Positions 1 through 6,875 of a stretch of DNA of 20,766 bases are shown here, piece after piece. This DNA is from an uncultured Pseudodesulfovibrio sp. GTDB lineage: Bacteria; Desulfobacterota; Desulfovibrionia; Desulfovibrionales; Desulfovibrionaceae. Each line of letters starts with the position of its first letter. Position 1 is the stretch's first letter. The stretch is from NCBI GenBank assembly GCA_947259235.1, contig CAMYLL010000007.1, positions 1-20,766 of the forward strand, given 5' to 3'. Position numbers and translations under genes: made by a program. The notes under the pieces are model-generated. The model was not told the origin of the DNA. It saw only the letters and a program-made list of their open reading frames with translations, and did not search any database.

Positions 1-169
1 ACTGGTCCGGCCCCGGATATCCCCGGAGGACTATGGCGTGGAGAACGACCTGGGCACGGGGCTGACCGTCTCCCATCCCGGCCAGCGCGCGCTGCTCATC
101 TGCGACCATCCGGAGATCAGGCCCGGCATGTTCGTGCGCAAGCCATGGGACATGGACGACCTGGGGTAG
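1..169 (+). CDS. C-terminal fragment of an unidentified protein
   Basis: An open frame enters from the left edge (first full codon at base 2) and stops at a TAG at 167-169, giving the last 55 residues of a protein. The tail is soluble, contains the segment DYGVENDLGTGLTVSHPG and ends in KPWDMDDLG. Codon use is GC-rich like its neighbours, which supports real coding. I do not recognise the family, and the start lies outside the window. It converges on the response regulator gene that ends at 296, with a large stem-loop between them. Confidence 0.6.
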   Translation, partial: LVRPRISPEDYGVENDLGTGLTVSHPGQRALLICDHPEIRPGMFVRKPWDMDDLG

Positions 170-242
170 CGGGGGGAGCGTTTTTTCGCTGTTGCAGTCG
201 GAAGGGAGGACCGGCTTTGGCCGGACCGGAGAATCGTGCGAA

Positions 243-280
243 GCGCGGGCCGTTCATCCTTGTGGATGGGCGGCCCGCGC
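243..280. terminator. Stem-loop between convergent genes
   Basis: A 10-bp perfect GC-rich stem (243-252 with 271-280) is extended inside by a further 5 bp (255-259 with 264-268) around a TTGT loop. It lies just past the end of the response regulator gene (minus) and 74 bases past the partial plus-strand gene. Neither side is followed by a good T-run, so it may be a bidirectional terminator or a 3'-end stabiliser and not a textbook intrinsic terminator. Confidence 0.5.
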
Positions 281-295
281 TGCGCAGGGCGAGTG

Positions 296-955
296 TCAGA
301 TGGCCCAGGTGTCCAGGTCGATGAGGCCGAGCCGCGCCGCGTAGCGGATGAGCTCCACGGTGCTGTGCAGGCCGAGTTTCTTCATCAGGTTGGTCCGGTG
401 GTTCTCCACGGTCTTGGGGCTGATGAAGAGCTGGCCCGCCACCTCCTTTGCGCTCAGCCCTTCGGCCAGCATGCGCATGACTTCTTGCTCGCGCGCCGTC
501 AGGCTGGAGTAGGGATCGCCCGTGCTGGTGTCGTCCTTGGCCTGCATCAGCTTGTAGACCACCTCCTGGGACAGGGCGTCGTCCAGGAACAGCTCGCCCC
601 GGGCCACGGCGTCCAGGCCCCGGATGAGGTTTCCGGCGGCGGATTCCTTGATCATGTATCCCGAGGCTCCGGCCCGGAAGGCCTCGACGATGTAGTCGGC
701 CTCGGAGTGCATGGAGATGATGATGAACCGTGTCTTGGGCAGGGAGTCCTTCAGCTCGCGGATCATCTGGATGCCGTTCTTGCCCGGCATGGAGATGTCC
801 ACCAGCATGATGGCGGGCTGGTGCTTGCGGCCCAGGCGGATGCCGTCCGCTCCGTTGCCCGCTTCGCAGATCACGGTGTATTTCTTGTCGCGGTTGACGA
901 TGGTCTTCAGCCCTTCCCTGAACAGTGGGTGATCGTCCACGATCATGAGTTCCAT
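296..955 (-). CDS. NarL/FixJ-family response regulator (receiver plus LuxR-type HTH)
   Basis: This is the DNA-binding output of a two-component system, 219 residues, the usual length for the NarL/FixJ family. Residues 1-120 are a receiver with the acidic pair D7-D8, phosphoacceptor D53 in LVDISMPG, S81 and K103. Residues about 150-212 are a LuxR-type helix-turn-helix with the signature SLTAREQEVM and the recognition helix around ISPKTVENHRTNLMKKL. All catalytic positions are intact, so phosphorylation by the adjacent kinase should control DNA binding. The ATG at 953-955 is preceded by AGAAGGAG and lies 2 bases after the kinase stop codon, so the two are almost certainly translationally coupled. 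Target genes cannot be read from the sequence; the upstream Tol-like operon is an obvious candidate. Confidence 0.93.
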   Translation of the reverse strand: MELMIVDDHPLFREGLKTIVNRDKKYTVICEAGNGADGIRLGRKHQPAIMLVDISMPGKNGIQMIRELKDSLPKTRFIIISMHSEADYIVEAFRAGASGYMIKESAAGNLIRGLDAVARGELFLDDALSQEVVYKLMQAKDDTSTGDPYSSLTAREQEVMRMLAEGLSAKEVAGQLFISPKTVENHRTNLMKKLGLHSTVELIRYAARLGLIDLDTWAI

Positions 956-957
956 GG

Positions 958-3786
958 CTATGTGCTCCTTCTGGCTGTTTCGAGGGGAATCCTGAAAATG
1001 ATGCGTGTCCCGGTTCCGACCTGGGTCTGGATTTCCATGGTGCCGCTGATGAGCCTGGCCCGTTCTTCCATGCTGCGCAGGCCCATGCGTTTTTCCGTGA
1101 CGGACTCAGCCATGCGCCGGTCCACGTCAAAGCCCCGGCCGTTGTCCTCGATGCGGATGAGCAGGTCCGGGTGGCTCCTGACCAGACGCACCGTGGCCCG
1201 GGTGGCCCCGGCGTGTTTGGCCGTGTTGTTGAGCGCCTCCTGAACCATGCGGTAGAGGTTGATCTCGGTGTCGAAATCCAGGCTCACACCGTCCATGCCC
1301 ATGGCCTGGAACGAGATGTCGATGCCGGTGCGCCGCGCTGTCTCGGCGCAGTGGTTCTCCATGGCGAGCATCAGGCCCAGCTGGTCCAGGGCGGGCGGGC
1401 GCAGCCCGTAGGAGATGTCGCGCACCGCGGCGATGGCGCCTCGGACCACCTCGGCCACGGCCTCGCCGCGCTGGCGCAGCTCGCCGCTTGCCGTCGGGTG
1501 TCCGTCAAAGAGGGTCTCCATGTTCAGGACGATGGAGGAGAGGTCCTGGGCCACCTTGTCGTGCAGGTCGCGGGCGATGCGCTGGCGTTCGTTCTCCTGG
1601 GCATGGATGAGCTGCTGGGTCAGGCCGAGGATGCGTTCCTGGGCCAGTTGACGTTCCTCGGCCTCGGCCATCAGTCGGCGGTTGGCCTTGGAGAGCTCGG
1701 CCGTGCGTTCCCGGACGCGGCTCTCGGTCTCGGCATGGGCGGCCCGGAGCTCCTCTTCCAGCAGCTTGTGGCGGGTGACGTCCGTGAGGATTTCGAGGTT
1801 GGCCCGCTGTCCGTTCCACATGATGGGTTTGATGCCCAGTGTGACCCATTTGTGCCGCCCCTGGCAGGTGACCACGCGGAAAGGGTGGGTGAAGACGGCC
1901 CTGGGGCTTTCGGAATGGCCCGCCGTTTCCCTGTCGACTGCGTCCAGGTCGTCGGGGTGGATCAGGGTGAGGGGGTTGACCCGGGTGAGCTGCTCCCGGG
2001 AACATTCGAAGATGTGGGTCATGGCGTCGTTGATGAACATGATGTCGCGGCCCGCGACCACGGCGACGCCTTCCTGGGCGTTTTCCACCAGGGCGCGGTA
2101 TCGGCCCTCGGATTCCATGAGCGCCTGCTCCGCCCGCTTCCTCGGGGTGACATCCTGAAGCGAGACGATGACCCGCGACAGGGTCCGGCGGAACTCCGGC
2201 GGCACGGAAAAATGGACCACCACCCAGATGATCTCGCCCTCCAGGGTGCGGTGGGTGATCTCGCCGCAGTATTCGTGGCCGCCCGAGGCCAGGTGGACCA
2301 TCTCCTCGGTGAAGGCGTTCATGGAGCTTTCCGTCAGTACCTTGTCCAGGTTGCCCAGGAGGTCCTCCCTGCTCCGCGCCCGGAGCAGGGCCAGGGTGGC
2401 CTTGTTCACCGCCACCACGTCCACCAGGGTGGCGCAGCGGCCCAGTGCCTCCGGGTGCTCCGTGAAGAATTGCCGGAAATCCGTGACGCCCTGTGCCGTG
2501 AGCTCGTCGAAATAGGCCTTGAGCCGGGTCAGATCCTCCTCCCACAGGGAGATGGGGCAGTCCTCGAACAGGGCGCGGAAGCGGGTTTCGCTCTTCCTGA
2601 GGGCTTCCAGGGTGTTCATCAGTTCCGTGGTGTCGCTGGCCATGCCCTCGATGGCGATGGGCGTGCCCTTTGCGTCCTTGTGCAGCACGACGCGCTGGCG
2701 CGCCCACCGCAGCTCGCCGGACTTGTGCCGAAACTGGAAGACGTATTCCGGCCGGACCACGCCCCGTTGCAATTCCTCCCAGGTTTCCTCAAGGAAGCCG
2801 CGCCACTCCGGGGCGATTATCTTGTTGATGAAGAGCGGTTCCCGCGTGAACTCGGCAACCGTGTAGCCGGAAAACCGCTCCACCGAGGGGCTCAGGTACT
2901 CGTAGACGCCCTCGGGGATGGACAGGCGAAAGAAGATGTCGCTGGTGGACGTGGAGATGAAGTTGAGGCTCTTGCGCGCCGTGGCCAGCGCTTCCTGGGC
3001 CGTGTGGCGCGAGGTGATGTCCGTGAGGATGCCTTCCGATGCCAGCGGCGTGCCGTCCTCGGCCCGGTCCAGGGTGACGCGCATGGCGACCCGGCGCCGG
3101 GCTCCGTCGCGATGGATCAGGGGAAACTCGTATTCCTCGTGCAGGATGCCCTTTTCCTGTTCGCTGCGCCAGAGCTGCATGACGTCGGCCCAGTCCTCGG
3201 GGAGGCGTTCCAAGAGGAGGGTGTGTTGCTGATAGAACTCGCCGGGGGAGTAGCCCGTGATGCTTTCCACCGCGGGGCTGATGTAGTCGAACCGCCAGTC
3301 CGGGATGCGTATCCTGAAGAGGCAGTCCCGCGTGTTTTCGCTCAGGAAGTGGAGGTGGCGTTCGCTCTGTGTCAGGGCGTTGCGCAGCTGCATGCTGGGC
3401 GTTGCGTCGCGCATGATGGAGATGACGTGGGTCAGCCTGCCCGTGGTGTCCATCACCGGGTCGAACCGGCTCCAGACGGGACACAGCCGCCCGGTCTTGG
3501 TGCGGATGGCGTATTCGCCTTCCCAGCTCCTGCCCTTGTTGACCAACGGGGCGACGACGTCCTTGAGCAGGGTCAGCGTGGCGGCGGGGAGGATGTCCTC
3601 GGAGGTCTTGGCGAGCATCTCCGGGATGGTGTAGCCGTAAAAATTCGTGAAGGCCTGATTGGCGAAGATGGGGCGCAGGTCCGTGTTGCGTATGGACATG
3701 GCCACGCCCGATGCGTTGAGCAGTTGCTCGAAGAGGTGCGGGTGGAGCCCCGGGTCGTCGGGTTTGGCGGCGGACTTCTGCTTCAC
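958..3786 (-). CDS. Multi-PAS sensor histidine kinase of the NarX/DegS (HisKA_3) type
   Basis: A cytoplasmic sensor kinase of 942 residues, with no signal peptide or membrane segment seen. About five PAS-like modules run in series (roughly 15-135, 140-262, 265-392, 395-560 and 562-680). The fourth carries a longer insert with the WEEDLTRLKAYFDEL motif common in PAS kinases. A coiled-coil-like linker (about 680-730) leads to a HisKA_3 dimerisation/phosphoacceptor helix with H742 in RIARDLHDKVAQDLS. A GHKL ATPase follows, with N box EALNN (about 850-854), DNGRGF (about 881-886) and a late GTGT box. HisKA_3 kinases normally pair with NarL-type regulators, as here. The start is GTG at 3784-3786 with no strong ribosome-binding site, so the exact start is uncertain. 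The stop is 2 bases before the regulator's ATG. The ligand or redox signal is unknown. Confidence 0.92.
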   Translation of the reverse strand: MKQKSAAKPDDPGLHPHLFEQLLNASGVAMSIRNTDLRPIFANQAFTNFYGYTIPEMLAKTSEDILPAATLTLLKDVVAPLVNKGRSWEGEYAIRTKTGRLCPVWSRFDPVMDTTGRLTHVISIMRDATPSMQLRNALTQSERHLHFLSENTRDCLFRIRIPDWRFDYISPAVESITGYSPGEFYQQHTLLLERLPEDWADVMQLWRSEQEKGILHEEYEFPLIHRDGARRRVAMRVTLDRAEDGTPLASEGILTDITSRHTAQEALATARKSLNFISTSTSDIFFRLSIPEGVYEYLSPSVERFSGYTVAEFTREPLFINKIIAPEWRGFLEETWEELQRGVVRPEYVFQFRHKSGELRWARQRVVLHKDAKGTPIAIEGMASDTTELMNTLEALRKSETRFRALFEDCPISLWEEDLTRLKAYFDELTAQGVTDFRQFFTEHPEALGRCATLVDVVAVNKATLALLRARSREDLLGNLDKVLTESSMNAFTEEMVHLASGGHEYCGEITHRTLEGEIIWVVVHFSVPPEFRRTLSRVIVSLQDVTPRKRAEQALMESEGRYRALVENAQEGVAVVAGRDIMFINDAMTHIFECSREQLTRVNPLTLIHPDDLDAVDRETAGHSESPRAVFTHPFRVVTCQGRHKWVTLGIKPIMWNGQRANLEILTDVTRHKLLEEELRAAHAETESRVRERTAELSKANRRLMAEAEERQLAQERILGLTQQLIHAQENERQRIARDLHDKVAQDLSSIVLNMETLFDGHPTASGELRQRGEAVAEVVRGAIAAVRDISYGLRPPALDQLGLMLAMENHCAETARRTGIDISFQAMGMDGVSLDFDTEINLYRMVQEALNNTAKHAGATRATVRLVRSHPDLLIRIEDNGRGFDVDRRMAESVTEKRMGLRSMEERARLISGTMEIQTQVGTGTRIIFRIPLETARRST

Positions 3787-3837
3787 GCGTGCTCAGTCTT
3801 CGGTAGATGGCATGGGCGGGACTTCTGTCGATGAAAT

Positions 3838-3866
3838 CCTATAGCCCATATGCAGGGCAAAGTGAA
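3838..3866 (-). promoter_or_regulatory. Candidate sigma-70 promoter for the PAS kinase/NarL regulator pair
   Basis: On the minus strand TTCACT (3866-3861; 4 of 6 to TTGACA) is followed after exactly 17 bases by TATAGG (3843-3838; 4 of 6 to TATAAT). It lies in the 99-base gap between the hydrolase-like gene and the kinase and would give a leader of about 45 bases. It suggests the kinase/regulator pair can be expressed separately from the tolQR operon upstream. No terminator is visible in the gap, so read-through is also possible. Confidence 0.35.
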
Positions 3867-3885
3867 GACATTGACCGCGCGACGA

Positions 3886-5457
3886 TCATCGGGCCAGCCC
3901 CTGTATCCATGACGCGCCGAGACGGGCGTGGTCCTCGGTCACCTGTTCAACCCAGCCTGCGTCCTCGTCCCTGGCGTCGAGGCCGTCCCGGCTTTGTTTG
4001 ACGGGGGCCAGGACGATGGAAAAGGGGCGGCCGCGGTTGTCGCGCAGCCGTTCGAGGGTGGCCACGAAGGAGTCCCAGCGGGTCAGGTCCCGGCCGGTGA
4101 TGATCCACAGCACGGGCAGGGTGAGCCGGGCCAGCTCGGCGCGGTCTGGCAGGGCGTCCGGCTCCACGGCGTCGTCGAGCAGGCAGACAAGGTAGGCGGG
4201 GCGGGTCGTGCCGGGACGCATGGCCGTCCGCAGCGCGGCGGCCGCGCCGGGACCGTTGCCCCAGATGCCCAGCCGGGCCGGGTCGGTCTGGGCCAGCCCG
4301 GCGAAATAATCCACGGCCGCAGCGGTGTCCGAGGCCGACTGGGCCGGGTCTGACGGAACCCTGGCGGGCGGCGCGGCCTGACCCGGAGCGGCCCCGGCCT
4401 GGGGGCATCCGCGCGGGTGCAGCGAGAGCACGGCCAGACCCGAGGCGGACAGGGATCTGGTGAATCCCTGGACCAGCCCGCTCTCCACGCACCGGTCGCC
4501 GTAAGTCAGGACCACGCCGGGGAGGTCTGCCCCTGAGGGCGGCAGGGTGGTCTGCCCGGCCAGGGTTTCGGCCTGTGCGCCGGGGGAGGCGCCGCGCGCG
4601 GCAAAGGTCACGTCCTTTTCGCGCACGTGGACCTTGGCGGGGAAGTGGGCCATGCGGTCATCGTCGGTCATCAGGATGAACCGTTCGATGCGGTCGTTCT
4701 TGGCCAGGAAGGTCACGGTTCCGGTCACGGGTTCGTCCGCGTCCACGGACGGCCCGATGGTGTAGACGTATTTGCTGAACTCCTTGAGCCGCCGCAGGGT
4801 CTTGTTCTTGGAGTCATAGATCAGGAACCGGCCGTATTTGGTGTCGCGGGCGTCGATGATGGAGATGGTCCGGTTGTCGCGGGTCGTGAACTGGCCGGAA
4901 AACTCCGTGGCTTCGTAGGAGTAGTAGTCCGCCATCATGCTCCGGCCGAAGCGGGCCTCATGGCCCCGGTGGGCCACGAAGTCGCCCTGGCCCACGTTGA
5001 TGACAGCGGGTGCGTCGTCCTTTTTGGTCTCCGGCGGTCTGGGCGGGAGCTTGGTGGACAGGGCGGCGAGGTCGATGACCCGTGCCTCGGTCCGTATTCT
5101 GGCCCTGGCCGCCGGGGTGTCTTCCGGCTCTGGCTCCGGCTCCGGCTCCGCCGCGGCCGGGGGAGGGGGTAACGGCGCGCGGGGCGCGTCGTCGAGGATC
5201 ACGGTCTTGTCCGTCGGCAGGGGCGGCGGGGCGAGGGGCGCGGCGTTTTCGGGCGTTGCGGGTGGCGCTGCGGGTGGCGCTGCGGGTGGAGGAGGAAGCG
5301 GGAGCTTGGCGATGAGTTGTTCCGGCGCGGTCATCTCGGTGAGGTCCAGCTCTATGAGCTCCTCCGGCTCCGGGGGCACGGGGTCCACAGCCTGAAACAG
5401 CGTCGCCGCAAGGGTGACGTGCAGGAGGATGGAGAGTGTCCAGCAAAGGGCGCGCAT
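3886..5457 (-). CDS. TonB/TolA-like anchored protein with a C-terminal alpha/beta-hydrolase-like domain
   Basis: 523 residues, third gene of the tolQ-tolR operon, 15 bases after tolR. The N terminus (about 1-25, MRALCWTLSILLHVTLAATL) is a single membrane anchor with a histidine inside the helix, as in TonB/TolA partners of ExbBD/TolQR. A long Pro/Ala/Glu-rich periplasmic linker follows (about 26-135), then a middle region (about 155-290) rich in predicted strands. The C terminus (about 310-523) resembles dienelactone-hydrolase-type alpha/beta hydrolases, with strand PGVVLTYGD and a nucleophile-elbow-like GIWGNGPGAAAAL at about 397-409. The elbow reads G-N-G-P-G, so Asn401 stands where the catalytic Ser or Cys should be. 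D457 and H510 lie near expected acid and base positions, but without the nucleophile it may be a pseudo-enzyme or binding domain. I see no standard TonB C-terminal domain. The energy-coupling role is inferred from the operon and anchor. Confidence 0.75.
   Translation of the reverse strand: MRALCWTLSILLHVTLAATLFQAVDPVPPEPEELIELDLTEMTAPEQLIAKLPLPPPPAAPPAAPPATPENAAPLAPPPLPTDKTVILDDAPRAPLPPPPAAAEPEPEPEPEDTPAARARIRTEARVIDLAALSTKLPPRPPETKKDDAPAVINVGQGDFVAHRGHEARFGRSMMADYYSYEATEFSGQFTTRDNRTISIIDARDTKYGRFLIYDSKNKTLRRLKEFSKYVYTIGPSVDADEPVTGTVTFLAKNDRIERFILMTDDDRMAHFPAKVHVREKDVTFAARGASPGAQAETLAGQTTLPPSGADLPGVVLTYGDRCVESGLVQGFTRSLSASGLAVLSLHPRGCPQAGAAPGQAAPPARVPSDPAQSASDTAAAVDYFAGLAQTDPARLGIWGNGPGAAAALRTAMRPGTTRPAYLVCLLDDAVEPDALPDRAELARLTLPVLWIITGRDLTRWDSFVATLERLRDNRGRPFSIVLAPVKQSRDGLDARDEDAGWVEQVTEDHARLGASWIQGLAR
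5124..5147 (-). repeat. 6-bp tandem repeat encoding a Glu-Pro run
   Basis: Four near-identical copies of a 6-base unit (CCGGCT on the plus strand, one base varying in the second copy) encode alternating Glu-Pro in the periplasmic linker of the TonB-like protein. Such in-frame repeats can change length without breaking the frame, altering linker reach. Confidence 0.7.
5257..5289 (-). repeat. 12-bp tandem repeat encoding Pro-Pro-Ala-Ala
   Basis: Two exact 12-base copies (TGCGGGTGGCGC, at 5257-5268 and 5269-5280) and a partial third (5281-5289) encode repeated Ala-Ala-Pro-Pro in the linker of the TonB-like protein. The unit is a multiple of three, so slippage would keep the frame. Confidence 0.75.
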
Positions 5458-5472
5458 GGATTGTCCCGAGGG

Positions 5473-5898
5473 TTACTTTTTCTTCTGTCCCGTCTCGTCG
5501 CGCAGCTCCTGGGCGACGATGCCGAGGCGGTCGATGCCCGCGGCCTTGATCTCGCCCATGACCCGGACCACCGTGCCGTAGGCCACGGCCTCGTCGGCGC
5601 GCAGGAAGAGCTGCTTCTTCTGCGCCGCCACCAGCCGGGTCAGGTGGTCCTGGAGTTCGTCCTCGTTCACCTGGTATTCGTCGAGGAAGATGCTGCCGTC
5701 CTTCTTGATGGTGAGCACCAGATGCTCGGCGTCCCGTGGCAGGTTCTTCACCGTGCGCGTGGCGGGCAGGTCCACCTCCACCCCCTGGGTCATCAGCGGC
5801 GCGGTGACCATGAAGATGATCAGGAGCACCAGCATCACGTCCACAAAGGGCGTGACGTTGATCTCGTTGAGGAACCCGCCGCCTGTCTTGATTGCCAT
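5473..5898 (-). CDS. tolR: TolR/ExbD-family proton-channel subunit
   Basis: 141 residues, typical for the family. A short cytoplasmic tail leads into one membrane helix (about 18-38) with the signature NEINVTPFVDVMLVLLIIFM. Asp20 in this helix is the conserved proton-carrying residue. The periplasmic domain follows (about 45-135) and the protein ends in a Lys-rich tail. With TolQ it should form the inner-membrane motor that uses the proton gradient to move a TonB/TolA-like partner. Wording around the helix is closer to TolR than to ExbD, but function cannot be split on sequence alone. The ATG at 5896-5898 lies 9 bases after the tolQ stop, so it is operonic. Confidence 0.92.
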   Translation of the reverse strand: MAIKTGGGFLNEINVTPFVDVMLVLLIIFMVTAPLMTQGVEVDLPATRTVKNLPRDAEHLVLTIKKDGSIFLDEYQVNEDELQDHLTRLVAAQKKQLFLRADEAVAYGTVVRVMGEIKAAGIDRLGIVAQELRDETGQKKK

Positions 5899-5907
5899 GC
5901 CGGTCCC

Positions 5908-6606
<699 letters not shown>

Positions 6607-6875
6607 GGTTGCACCCGTTTTGCAGTGGGATCACGGACCGGACAAGCCCGGCCATGCTTACCGTGTACGCCCCCGGCGTCGATATGGCAAGGGGACTGCC
6701 GGTAAAGGAAAGTCTTTCCAGACGGTTGAAGTATGTTTTTGTGAGCCTGTGCGGCCAACTCTAACATGGTTGTGCCAAACACCGGGAGGGGCTACAGATA
6801 TGTGTGCGCTTTCGTTCCCTTTGCCGGGGACGGCCCATGGCGGTGAGGGATTGTGATCATCTACGGAGTCTGTGC

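Noticed and set aside
1171..3834. An 887-codon plus-strand open frame opposite the PAS kinase gene.
   Set aside because: It is the antisense shadow of the real kinase: GC-rich codons leave the opposite frame open, the protein is full of Gly, His, Val and Arg, and no domain is recognisable.
6804..6875. N-terminal extension of the first hybrid kinase to an ATG at 6804.
   Set aside because: The 24 extra residues look random and the GTG at 6876 has a well-spaced ACGGAG.
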